DNA of 15,480 nucleotides, taken from positions 1 through 15,480 of the forward strand of contig JAEWNA010000038.1 of assembly GCA_023392975.1 (NCBI GenBank), read 5' to 3'. Positions 1 to 7,115 of the stretch are shown one piece after another. Source of the DNA: Pseudomonadota bacterium (GTDB taxonomy: Bacteria > Pseudomonadota > Gammaproteobacteria > Xanthomonadales > Xanthomonadaceae). The notes under the pieces are model-generated. The model had not been told where the DNA came from, ran no database searches, and saw only the letters and a list, made by a program, of their open reading frames with translations. Positions within the stretch are counted from its first letter, which is position 1. Every line of letters begins with the position of its first letter. A program made the position numbers and the translations under genes.

Positions 1-263
1 GCGGCGGCCGGCGCGGCAGCGACGGCGCCTTCCTCGATCACCGCGATGACCTGCTGGCTGGTGACGGTCGCGCCTTCGGCGAACTTGAGTTCCTTGATCA
101 CGCCGTCGACGGTCGAGGGCACTTCCAGCACCACCTTGTCGGTCTCGAGGTCGACGATGTTCTCGTCGCGCTTCACCGCGTCGCCGGCCTTCTTGTGCCA
201 GGTGGCGATGACGGCGTCGGAGACGGATTCGGGAAGAACGGGAACCTTGATTTCGGTGGCCAT
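1..263 (-). CDS. sucB: 2-oxoglutarate dehydrogenase E2 (dihydrolipoyl succinyltransferase), N-terminal part
   Basis: Partial gene: only the first 87 codons lie in the window and the 3' end runs off the left edge. The product carries succinyl groups on a lipoyl arm within the 2-oxoglutarate dehydrogenase complex of the TCA cycle, in the cytoplasm. The visible part is a biotinyl/lipoyl domain starting MATEIKVPVLPESVSDA, with the lipoylated lysine in ETDKVVLEV at residue 43, followed by the start of an Ala/Pro-rich linker. The ATG at 261-263 has an AGGA-type ribosome site 8 bases upstream. It follows sucA on the same strand after 67 bases, the usual sucAB order. A pyruvate dehydrogenase E2 has a similar lipoyl domain, but the sucA neighbour settles the assignment. 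Confidence 0.95.
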   Translation of the reverse strand, partial: MATEIKVPVLPESVSDAVIATWHKKAGDAVKRDENIVDLETDKVVLEVPSTVDGVIKELKFAEGATVTSQQVIAVIEEGAVAAAPAA

Positions 264-297
264 GGGTGGCGTCCTGACAGCGGTATTGAAGAGGTGG

Positions 298-320
298 GCC
301 GGCGCCGCGAGGACGCCGGC
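298..320 (-). other. Hairpin between sucA and sucB
   Basis: Inverted repeat GCCGGCG / CGCCGGC (7-bp stem, 9-base loop) in the 67-base gap between the sucA stop and the sucB start. There is no T-run, so it is not an obvious intrinsic terminator. It could tune mRNA processing between the two cistrons. In such GC-rich DNA chance stems of this size are common. Confidence 0.3.
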
Positions 321-330
321 GGAAATATCA

Positions 331-3156
331 TCATTCGTCGGCGTGTTCGCCGCTCAGCGGGTTGACCAGCGCGTCGGCGACCAGCTTCTGCTGTTCCTCG
401 ACGTGGTCGTTGAAGTGGCCGACGGCGGGCGAGGGCGAGCGTGCGCGGCCGGCGTAATGCACCGACTGCTTCTCCTGGGCGCAGGCGCGCAGGTGGTGCT
501 GGATCTGGTACCAGGCGCCCTGGTTCATCGGCTCTTCCTGGCACCACACCACCGGCACCGACTTGCCGTAGCGGGACAGTTGCTCGACCAGCGCGGCGCG
601 CGGGAACGGATACAGTTGCTCGATGCGGATGATCGCGACGTCGGTCAGGCCGCGCTTCTGCGCGTCCTCCAGCAGGTCGTAGTAGACCTTGCCGCCGCAG
701 AGCACGACGCGCTTGACCGACTTGGCGTCCGCGGCGACGGCATCCGGGATGAGGTGCTGGAAGCCACCGTTGGCCAGTTCGTCGAGCGTCGACACCGCCA
801 GCTTGTGGCGCAGCAGCGACTTCGGCGTCATCACCACCAGCGGCTTGCGCGTCTGCATGCGCATCTGCCGGCGGATCATGTGGAAGGCCTGCGCTGGGGT
901 GGTCGGCGTGCAGACGATCATGTTCTCCAGCGCGCACAGTTGCAGGAAGCGCTCCAGGCGCGCGGACGAATGCTCCGGACCCTGGCCTTCGTAGCCGTGC
1001 GGCAGGAATAGCGCCAGGCCGCAGAGCCGGCCCCACTTGGCCTCGCCCGACGACAGGAACTGGTCGATCACGACCTGCGCGCCGTTGGCGAAGTCGCCGA
1101 ACTGCGCTTCCCAGATGTCGAGGGTCATGGGGTCGGCGGTGGAATAGCCGTACTCGAACGCCATCACCGCTTCCTCGCTGAGCAGCGAGTCGATGATCGT
1201 CGCGTCCTCCGGGTTCTTCACCAGGCTGCGCAGCGGGATGTAGTCCGCGTCGGTCTTCTGGTCGTGGAGGATGGCGTGGCGGTGGAAGAACGTGCCGCGG
1301 CCGCAGTCCTGGCCGACCAGGCGCAGGCGGAAGCCCTCGTCGAGCAGCGTCGCGTAGGCGAGGTTCTCGGCGAAGCCCCAGTCGCCCGGCAGCTCGCCGG
1401 CGGTCATCTTCGCGCGGTCGTCGTAGATCTTGGCGACGCGCGGATGCAGCACCGCGCCGTCCGGAAGGGTGTTGATGGTCTTCGCCAGCGCGTCCAGCTT
1501 GGTGCGCTCGACCCGGGTGTCGACCGGATCGGAGAGCTTGCCCGCCAGCAGCGGCGACCAGTCGATCGCATACGCGTCGGGATTGCTGGCGGCCAGCTCG
1601 GTGGTGACCACGCCGTCGTCCAGCTTCTGGCGGTAGCCGTCGACCAGCGCCCTGGCGTCGCCGTCCTGCAGCGCACCCTCGGCCAGCAGGCGGTCGGCGT
1701 ACAGCTCGCGGGTGGTCTTGTGCTTGCGGATCGCCTGGTACATCAGCGGCTGCGTCGCCGCCGGCTCGTCGGCCTCGTTGTGGCCGTGGCGGCGATAGCA
1801 GATCAGGTCGATCACGACGTCCTTGCCGAACTGCTTGCGGAAGTCGTAGGCCAGCTCGGCGCAGAACACCACGGCTTCCGGGTCGTCCCCGTTCACGTGC
1901 AGCACCGGCGCGCCGACCATCTTCGCCACGTCGGTGCAGTACAACGTGGAGCGCGCATCCTGGCGTTCGCTTGTGGTGAAGCCGACCTGGTTGTTGATGA
2001 CGATGTGGATGGTGCCGCCGACCGCGAAACCGCGTGCCTGCGACATCTGGAACAGTTCCATCACCACGCCCTGGCCGGCGAACGCGGCGTCGCCGTGCAT
2101 CAGCACCGGCAGCACCTGGCGGCGGGCCTTGTCGCCCCGACGCTGCTGGCGCGAGCGCACGCTGCCGGCGACCACCGGGTCGACGATCTCCAGGTGCGAC
2201 GGGTTGAAGGCGAGAGCGAGGTGGACCGGGCCGCCGGGCGTCTGCACGTCGGCGCTGAAGCCCATGTGGTACTTCACGTCGCCGGCATGGGCGTGGGCGT
2301 CGTGCTCGAACTTGCCCTCGAACTCGTCGAACAGCTTGCGCGGCGGCTTGCCGAGGGTGTTGACCAGCACGTTGAGGCGGCCACGGTGGGCCATGCCGAG
2401 CACGACGTCCTTGACGCCGTCGGTGCCGGCGCGGCGGACGGTGCTGTCGAGCAGCGGGATCAGCGCGTCGCCGCCTTCCAGCGAGAAGCGCTTCTGGCCG
2501 ACGTACTTGGTGCCGAGGTAGCGCTCCAGGCCTTCGGCCGCGGTCAGGCGCTCCAGGATGCGGCGCCGGTCGTCGGCGGTGCGGCCGTACTTGCCGCCGG
2601 CGGCTTCCAGGCGCTCGTACATCCAGCGACGCTGGTCGGCGTCGGTGATGTGCATGAACTCGGCGCCGATGCTGCCGGTGTAGGTTGCCTTGAGCAGTGC
2701 GAGCAGGTCGCGGAGCTTCATCCGCGGCTGGCCGGCGACGCCGCCGGTGCTGAACTCGTCGCCGAGGTCGGCGTCGCTGAGGCGGTGGAAGGCCAGGCCG
2801 AGGTCCGGCGCTTCGGGCTTGTCCATCATGCCCAGCGGGTCGAGGTCGGCGCCGAGGTGGCCGCGCGAGCGGTAGGCCGTGATCAGGCGGCCGACGGCGC
2901 GTTCGCGCTCGTCGCCGGCGCCGGGTGCGGTGGCGACCCCTCGGGCGGCCTGGCGGCCGGCCTCGGCGATGGCGTCGATGACCGCCGAATGCGGTACGTC
3001 CTGCGTGTCGCCGCCGCGGATCCCGTCGAAGTAGGCCTTCCACTTGGGGTCGACGCTGTCGGGCGCGACCAGGTACTGCTCGTAGAGGTCCTCGATGTAC
3101 GCGGCATTGGCGCCGAGCTGGGAGGACTGGGCGAACTGCTTCAGGAGACTGTCCAC
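331..3156 (-). CDS. sucA: 2-oxoglutarate dehydrogenase E1 component (941 aa)
   Basis: Thiamine-diphosphate-dependent decarboxylase that feeds succinyl groups to SucB in the TCA cycle. Length (941 aa) fits the gammaproteobacterial family (about 930-950). The N-terminal peripheral segment (LLKQFAQSS...YIEDLYEQYLV, residues 4-30) is followed by HRGRLNVL (257-264), the thiamine-binding stretch beginning GDAAFAGQG (355) and ending INNQVGF (387-393), and YRRHGHNEADEP (454-465). The C-terminal half is the transketolase-like pyrimidine-binding and C-terminal domain and ends NPLSGEHADE. The start codon is GTG at 3154-3156. It is chosen because MDSLLKQF matches the family N-terminus. No good Shine-Dalgarno lies just upstream. 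It is first in the suc operon, with sucB 67 bases downstream. Nothing is broken or missing. Confidence 0.98.
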   Translation of the reverse strand: MDSLLKQFAQSSQLGANAAYIEDLYEQYLVAPDSVDPKWKAYFDGIRGGDTQDVPHSAVIDAIAEAGRQAARGVATAPGAGDERERAVGRLITAYRSRGHLGADLDPLGMMDKPEAPDLGLAFHRLSDADLGDEFSTGGVAGQPRMKLRDLLALLKATYTGSIGAEFMHITDADQRRWMYERLEAAGGKYGRTADDRRRILERLTAAEGLERYLGTKYVGQKRFSLEGGDALIPLLDSTVRRAGTDGVKDVVLGMAHRGRLNVLVNTLGKPPRKLFDEFEGKFEHDAHAHAGDVKYHMGFSADVQTPGGPVHLALAFNPSHLEIVDPVVAGSVRSRQQRRGDKARRQVLPVLMHGDAAFAGQGVVMELFQMSQARGFAVGGTIHIVINNQVGFTTSERQDARSTLYCTDVAKMVGAPVLHVNGDDPEAVVFCAELAYDFRKQFGKDVVIDLICYRRHGHNEADEPAATQPLMYQAIRKHKTTRELYADRLLAEGALQDGDARALVDGYRQKLDDGVVTTELAASNPDAYAIDWSPLLAGKLSDPVDTRVERTKLDALAKTINTLPDGAVLHPRVAKIYDDRAKMTAGELPGDWGFAENLAYATLLDEGFRLRLVGQDCGRGTFFHRHAILHDQKTDADYIPLRSLVKNPEDATIIDSLLSEEAVMAFEYGYSTADPMTLDIWEAQFGDFANGAQVVIDQFLSSGEAKWGRLCGLALFLPHGYEGQGPEHSSARLERFLQLCALENMIVCTPTTPAQAFHMIRRQMRMQTRKPLVVMTPKSLLRHKLAVSTLDELANGGFQHLIPDAVAADAKSVKRVVLCGGKVYYDLLEDAQKRGLTDVAIIRIEQLYPFPRAALVEQLSRYGKSVPVVWCQEEPMNQGAWYQIQHHLRACAQEKQSVHYAGRARSPSPAVGHFNDHVEEQQKLVADALVNPLSGEHADE

Positions 3157-3256
3157 TCGGGGATCACACTCGCAGGAGGGATGGCGCGGGAGAGGGTAAG
3201 CGCTTGATCCGCCGGGAAATCCTCCGACGGGGCAAGAGGGCGGCGAAAGAAGCGAA

Positions 3257-3262
3257 ATTATA
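3257..3262 (-). promoter_or_regulatory. Consensus -10 box of the suc operon promoter
   Basis: The minus strand reads TATAAT, a perfect sigma70 -10 hexamer and one of few AT-rich points in this spacer. Transcription would start near 3250, giving a 5' leader of about 95 bases before the sucA GTG. No good -35 hexamer is visible 16-18 bases upstream (TGCGCT at 17), so an activator may be needed. That last point is inference. Confidence 0.55.
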
Positions 3263-3302
3263 GCCGGAGGCTTCGCCGCAGCGCACCACCGGATGCGGAC
3301 TC

Positions 3303-3335
3303 CGGGCAGGTTGCCCGCTTCGACGTTGGTCGAAG
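3303..3335. repeat. Two adjacent small hairpins upstream of the suc promoter
   Basis: CGGGCA-GGT-TGCCCG (3303-3317, 6-bp stem, 3-base loop) is immediately followed by CTTCGAC-GTTG-GTCGAAG (3318-3335, 7-bp stem, 4-base loop). Both are perfect and abut with no spacing. They sit 40-75 bases upstream of the suc -10 box. Two back-to-back stems resemble REP-type units, but one copy cannot show that. A role as a protein-binding site is equally possible. Confidence 0.4.
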
Positions 3336-3430
3336 GCAGGCCGGAACCCGGTTGGCGGTGGCGAAACGCTGCGCCGCGCGTCGCGCCGGGCGATACCCGG
3401 GGCCTCCGCCGCCGGCCCGCGCGCGAACGC

Positions 3431-3439
3431 TGCTAAGGT
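3431..3439 (+). promoter_or_regulatory. Probable extended -10 promoter for the lipoprotein gene
   Basis: TGCTAAGGT contains a TGN extended -10 preceding TAAGGT. A start near 3446 would leave a leader of about 20 bases containing the AGGGGG ribosome site at 3453-3458. No clear -35 is seen. Confidence 0.35.
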
Positions 3440-3464
3440 CGCGCCGACGCACAGGGGGTGATGC

Positions 3465-4916
3465 ATGAGGGCACGCGGGCAAGGGGCGGGTCGGACGCGG
3501 GTGGCGGGACTGCTGGCGATGCTGGTCGCGGCGCTGGCCGGCTGTGGCGACGTGGGCGGCTACCGCCGGGCCGACAAGGCCACGCTGGCGGTCGATGCCT
3601 ACGGCTGCCCGAACATCGATGGCACCTTCCAGGTGTCGATGCCGCCCGAGCGCGAGGGTTCGCAGGCCGGTGCGATGGAGGAGGCCTTCGCCAGGCCGGA
3701 CGGCAACCGCGTTCCGATCGACCAGATCCGTGCGGTGGCCATTCGGCGCACCGCGCCGGGCGTCTACGACGTGCGCTGGCGGATCGACGAAGCACGGGTC
3801 CGGCAGCAGCTCGATGTCATCCGCGAGTTCGAGAAGCCGCGCTATCGCCGCTGGTATCACCTGCTCTCGGACCCGGAACGCGCCCGCTACATCGCGATCC
3901 ACGGCCAGGCGAGCTACGACGCCGAGGTGGCGAAGCTCGGCCCGGAGACCGAGATCGCCCGCGAATGGCGGTCCGCCACCGGGGCGACCTGTCGGGACGG
4001 CTGGATCGAGCTGCCGCGCGGCGAATTGCGCCCCCTGCGCCTGACCCTGGGCGAGGACGGTGCCGTGCTGGGCGAATTCAAGGGGCTGAAAACCGTCGGC
4101 ATCCCGGTGTGGTGCGGCGACGGCTGCAAGGATCTCCCGATCCCCACCGGCCGCTTCACCGGGCGCATCCACTGGCCGCGGCTGGCCGGCGATCTGCGCT
4201 GGCAGCCGGGCAACGCGCAGGCCTTCGAGCGACCGCTCGACGAGATCGAGGCGGAGGAAGCCCGGCGCGCACAGGCGCAGCGCGATGCGGACGCCCGCCG
4301 CTACCGTCCGGAGGCGGAGATCCGCGCCCGCATCGAAGCCATGGCGCCGGCCGGCACGACGGTGGAACTGGTCGAAGTACGCGAGGGCGAAGTGCGGGTG
4401 CGTTACTCCGCGCCGACGGCCGACATGGACGTCCTGCTGGGGCGGATCGCCGGCGCCGGCCGAGACCCCGGCGCGCCGAAGGATGTCGTCCGCGGCGGGC
4501 GGTCGAGCGACATGTCCCGGCGGTTCGTCGAGTTCGTGCTGACCGATTCGCCGCTGGTGCTGCGCGATGCGCCGACGACGCCGGCCACGCCGGTGTCGTC
4601 CCCGGTCGAACGTCCGACGTTGGCGGCGCTGATGCCGGCACCGGCGCAGGCCGTGCCCGACGGCATGGCGTCGCCGGAGACGATCCGCCACCGGCTCGAA
4701 GGCCTGTTGCCGGCCGGCTGCCGCGTCACCGACGTGCGTTACGGTGGCGAGAAGGTGACGCTGCTTGGCGCCGCGGCCAGCAATCGCATGGTGTCGGACG
4801 CGCTGCGTGCGCTGGACGGCCTGGGCGCGCGGCCGGAACTGCTGTCGATCCGCCAGGAAGGCGTCACGATCCGCTTCGAGATCGCGCTGGCGCCGTCGAC
4901 GCTCACCCGCGGGTGA
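3465..4916 (+). CDS. Predicted outer-membrane lipoprotein with duplicated C-terminal alpha/beta repeat, function unknown
   Basis: I do not recognise a named family. The 483-aa protein begins with a short basic stretch, a hydrophobic segment and a lipobox LAGC with the lipidated cysteine at residue 27. The next residue is Gly, which in E. coli rules suggests outer-membrane sorting. Residues 28-260 form a mixed domain with Cys47, Cys176, Cys217 and Cys221 (possible disulfides) and motifs such as RYRRWYHLL and PVWCGDGCKDLPIP. Residues 285-332 and 406-454 look like two copies of one unit (IRARIEAMAPAGTTVELVEV and IRHRLEGLLPAGCRVTDVRY), joined by a Pro/Thr-rich linker at about 365-400. The unit's helix-strand pattern recalls the PilN/GspL periplasmic ferredoxin-like domain, an inference only. 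The ATG at 3465 has AGGGGG 6 bases upstream. The gene stands alone on this strand and ends in a palindromic hairpin. Confidence 0.85.
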   Translation: MRARGQGAGRTRVAGLLAMLVAALAGCGDVGGYRRADKATLAVDAYGCPNIDGTFQVSMPPEREGSQAGAMEEAFARPDGNRVPIDQIRAVAIRRTAPGVYDVRWRIDEARVRQQLDVIREFEKPRYRRWYHLLSDPERARYIAIHGQASYDAEVAKLGPETEIAREWRSATGATCRDGWIELPRGELRPLRLTLGEDGAVLGEFKGLKTVGIPVWCGDGCKDLPIPTGRFTGRIHWPRLAGDLRWQPGNAQAFERPLDEIEAEEARRAQAQRDADARRYRPEAEIRARIEAMAPAGTTVELVEVREGEVRVRYSAPTADMDVLLGRIAGAGRDPGAPKDVVRGGRSSDMSRRFVEFVLTDSPLVLRDAPTTPATPVSSPVERPTLAALMPAPAQAVPDGMASPETIRHRLEGLLPAGCRVTDVRYGGEKVTLLGAAASNRMVSDALRALDGLGARPELLSIRQEGVTIRFEIALAPSTLTRG

Positions 4917-4918
4917 GC
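4901..4918. terminator. Perfect palindrome at the convergent gene ends
   Basis: GCTCACCCGCGGGTGAGC is an exact 18-bp palindrome that can fold as a 7-bp stem with a CGCG loop. CGAC/GTCG outside it adds pairing with a 2-base bulge. It contains the lipoprotein stop codon (4914-4916) and lies 23 bases before the stop of the opposing acetyltransferase gene. The position suits a bidirectional terminator, but no T-run follows on either strand. Confidence 0.5.
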
Positions 4919-4941
4919 CGGTCGTTCATCGCGCGAACCGC

Positions 4942-5859
4942 TCAGAGCCCGAGGGCGCGGTATTCGCTGACGCCGCGCGAGCGCTCCCAGACCGGCTGGA
5001 AGGCCTCGGCGAGCTGGCGCGCGCGGCCGCCGTCGTCGATCGCGGCCTCGCCGTCGAAACGGTTGCCGAGCGTGCGGAAATACCAGCCGCCGTCGTCGTT
5101 GACGACGTAGGCCGACGCATAGCCGCGATCCGCCGGGTCGACGACCTCGCGGAACGCGAACACGCTGGGTAGCCGCTGCGCGAGCGCGATCAGCGGCGCA
5201 TGCGCGCGCTGCGCCGCGGCGGCGTCCTGCAGCAGCACGCGCACGTCCACGCGCTGGCGCCGGGTGCCGAGGCGACGCATCGCCTCCAGGACTTCGGGCG
5301 CGTCGAACAGCCCCGGATCGAGCGCGCGGCTGTAGATCGACAGCTCCCGGCGCGCGCCGGTCGCGATCGCGCAGACCATGGCGATCGCAGCTTCGCGGCT
5401 GTCGATCTCGGTCGCGCCGCCCAGCCGCCGGCGCATGGTCTGGTGTTCGATCCCGGCTTCCATGAAGCGTGCGCCGACCGGCACGAAGCCGTGCTTTGCA
5501 TAGAAGCCCAGCGCCGAGACCTGCGCGTGCAGCGTCACTTCCGGCCAGCGCTGGCGCTTCGCCTCCTCGACCAGCGCCAGCAGCAGGGCATCGCCGACGC
5601 CGCGGCCACGCCAGGCGGGCAGCACCGCCATGCGCCCGATCCTGCGTTCCGGGGTCAGCCGGCCGGTGCCGATCGGCGCGCCGTCGGCGTCGCGCGCGAG
5701 CAGGTGCGTGCACACGGGATCGAGCTCGTCCCATTCGAGTTCGAGCGGGACCTGCTGCTCCTGCACGAACACCGGCTCGCGCACCGCACGCAGCGCGTCG
5801 ACGCCGGTGGCGTAGTCGATGCGCTCGATCCGGAAGCCGCCGGCGGGCGCATCAGGCAT
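4942..5859 (-). CDS. GNAT-family N-acetyltransferase fused to a conserved C-terminal domain (305 aa)
   Basis: Residues 8-145 form a GNAT acetyltransferase domain. VFVQEQQVPLELEWDELD (30-47) resembles ElaA-type enzymes. GRMAVLPAWRGRGVGDALL (75-93) holds the acetyl-CoA pyrophosphate loop R84-x-x-G-x-G, and LGFYAKHGFVPVG (117-129) is the usual end of the fold. Residues 152-302 are a second domain (AIATGARRELSIYSRALDPG, YVVNDDGGWYFRTLGNRF) like the DUF7931-type tail found on such proteins in Xanthomonadales. Its pattern suggests a degenerate phospholipase-D-like fold, but that is a guess. The substrate is unknown. The start at 5857-5859 overlaps the roxA stop by 8 bases, with GGGA about 9 bases upstream. 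An ATG six codons earlier is possible. It is the last gene of the purB-roxA operon, and its expression is probably coupled to roxA translation. Confidence 0.88.
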   Translation of the reverse strand: MPDAPAGGFRIERIDYATGVDALRAVREPVFVQEQQVPLELEWDELDPVCTHLLARDADGAPIGTGRLTPERRIGRMAVLPAWRGRGVGDALLLALVEEAKRQRWPEVTLHAQVSALGFYAKHGFVPVGARFMEAGIEHQTMRRRLGGATEIDSREAAIAMVCAIATGARRELSIYSRALDPGLFDAPEVLEAMRRLGTRRQRVDVRVLLQDAAAAQRAHAPLIALAQRLPSVFAFREVVDPADRGYASAYVVNDDGGWYFRTLGNRFDGEAAIDDGGRARQLAEAFQPVWERSRGVSEYRALGL

Positions 5860-7114
5860 CGTCGTCGTTCCCGTCATCGGGCAGGGCGAGGTGGTAGTGG
5901 CCCTGCCCCAGCAGGTCGAGCACGACCGTCCGCGCGTCTTCGCCCAGGCCGGCGTAGACGTCGGCGTCGAGCGTTTCCGCGGCGGCGAGGGTGCGGGCGT
6001 CGGCCAGCGGGAGGCCGTGGGCCTGGCCGCCGAGGTAGAGCCGGGCACGGCGCTTGTCGGTGCCGTCGCGACGCCAGGCCGCCCGCGTCCACGGGTGGCG
6101 CGCCAGCACGGCGCCCTGCTGCAGGTCGAATTCGACCTCGATCCGCGACCGTGGCGGATCCGGGTCCAGCGGCATGCCGGCGCTGCGGTAGAGGCTGATG
6201 AAACGGCCGAACCAGTCGCCCAGCCGCTCCGGGTCGTGCATGCGCAGCTTGTTCAGCGCTTCGATCGCCCGGCCCATCGCGTCGGCGTCGATCTCGTACG
6301 CGTCCTGTGCCGGCGCCAGGTCCGGGTCGGCGTAGCGCACGGCCTCGTCGGCGTCGCAGATGAGGGTGTCGACGAAATCGCCCAGCAGCTCCGCGCTCGA
6401 CGGCGCGCGCAGGCCCACCGAGATGGTCAGGCAGGCGTCCTCGGCGACGCCGTGGTGCGGCACGCCCGGCGGGATGTAGAGCATGTCGCCCGGGGCCAGC
6501 ACCCAGTCGTGGGTCGGGGCGAAATGCTTGAGCAGCCGCAGCGGGACGTCGTCGAGGTAGGTCTGGTCGGGGTTCGGCGCGGTGTCGATCATCCAGCGGC
6601 GGTGGCCCAGGCCCTGCAGCAGGAACACGTCGTACTGGTCGATGTGCGCGCCGACCGAGCCGCCTGGCGCTGCGAACGAGATCATGATGTCGTCCATCCG
6701 CCAGCGCGGCAGGAAGTCGAAGGCGTCGAGCAGCGCGCGGATCTCCGGGTCCCACTTGTCGACGTCCTGCACCAGCAGCGTCCAGTCCTGGTGCGGCATG
6801 CCGGGGAACTCGGCCTCGGCGAACGGACCGCTGCGGACGGCCCAGGCGTCCTTCGCGCGGTCGTAGCGCGCGATCCGCGCCAGCGCGCCGTCCTCGCAGG
6901 CGAGCCCGGCGAGGTCTTCCGGCGTCACCGGCGAGACATAGCCGGGGAACGCGTTGCGGATCAGCAGCGGGTGTTTCTGCCAGTAGTCGCGCAGGAAGGC
7001 CGCCGGCGACATGCCCAGTGGCCCCTTGCCGGCGGCGTCGATCTCGACCGGAAGCGGCTTCTGCGCGGCGGCGCGTGCGCTGGTCTTCGCGCGGGTGGGG
7101 GTGCGCTTGGCCAT
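5852..7114 (-). CDS. roxA: Ribosomal protein L16 arginine hydroxylase, JmjC/cupin 2-oxoglutarate oxygenase (420 aa)
   Basis: Fe(II)/2-oxoglutarate oxygenase of the YcfD/RoxA family, which hydroxylates an arginine of ribosomal protein L16. The JmjC core is clear. GSVGAHIDQYDVFLLQG (152-168) supplies iron ligands His157 and Asp159, LGHRRW (169-174) the 2-oxoglutarate-binding arginine region, and PGDMLYIPPGVPHHG (208-222) the third ligand His220. The C-terminal 170 residues match the family's winged-helix-like part. At 420 aa it is longer than E. coli YcfD (373), partly through a Lys/Arg/Ala-rich N-terminal tail (residues 2-20). The ATG at 7112-7114 follows GGAG by 7 bases. That ribosome site lies inside the end of purB, whose stop is 1 base away, so the two genes are one operon. 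In E. coli, roxA lies just beyond purB-phoPQ, so the association is old. Confidence 0.95.
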   Translation of the reverse strand: MAKRTPTRAKTSARAAAQKPLPVEIDAAGKGPLGMSPAAFLRDYWQKHPLLIRNAFPGYVSPVTPEDLAGLACEDGALARIARYDRAKDAWAVRSGPFAEAEFPGMPHQDWTLLVQDVDKWDPEIRALLDAFDFLPRWRMDDIMISFAAPGGSVGAHIDQYDVFLLQGLGHRRWMIDTAPNPDQTYLDDVPLRLLKHFAPTHDWVLAPGDMLYIPPGVPHHGVAEDACLTISVGLRAPSSAELLGDFVDTLICDADEAVRYADPDLAPAQDAYEIDADAMGRAIEALNKLRMHDPERLGDWFGRFISLYRSAGMPLDPDPPRSRIEVEFDLQQGAVLARHPWTRAAWRRDGTDKRRARLYLGGQAHGLPLADARTLAAAETLDADVYAGLGEDARTVVLDLLGQGHYHLALPDDGNDDDA

Positions 7115-7115
7115 C

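Larger units (their letters stand above)
3157..3464. other. Divergent spacer between sucA and a lipoprotein gene
   Basis: A 308-base non-coding stretch between divergently transcribed genes. On the minus strand it holds the suc promoter -10 box and a leader of about 95 bases. On the plus strand it holds an extended -10 (TGCTAAGGT, 3431-3439) and an AGGGGG ribosome site (3453-3458) for the lipoprotein gene. Two small adjacent hairpins lie at 3303-3335. I see no convincing small ORF or tRNA in it. Confidence 0.6.

Noticed and set aside
173..3043. A 956-codon open frame on the minus strand overlapping sucA, and a 647-codon frame on the plus strand (1264-3207)
   Set aside because: Both lie over sucA, which has full family motifs. 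The frames give Arg/Pro/Ala-rich or His/Val/Gly/Ala-rich low-complexity protein, the usual shadow of high-GC codon bias.
4942..6048. A longer N-terminus (368 aa) for the GNAT protein
   Set aside because: The extra 63 residues read over the end of roxA in another frame and are low complexity. The start at 5859 begins right before the conserved domain.
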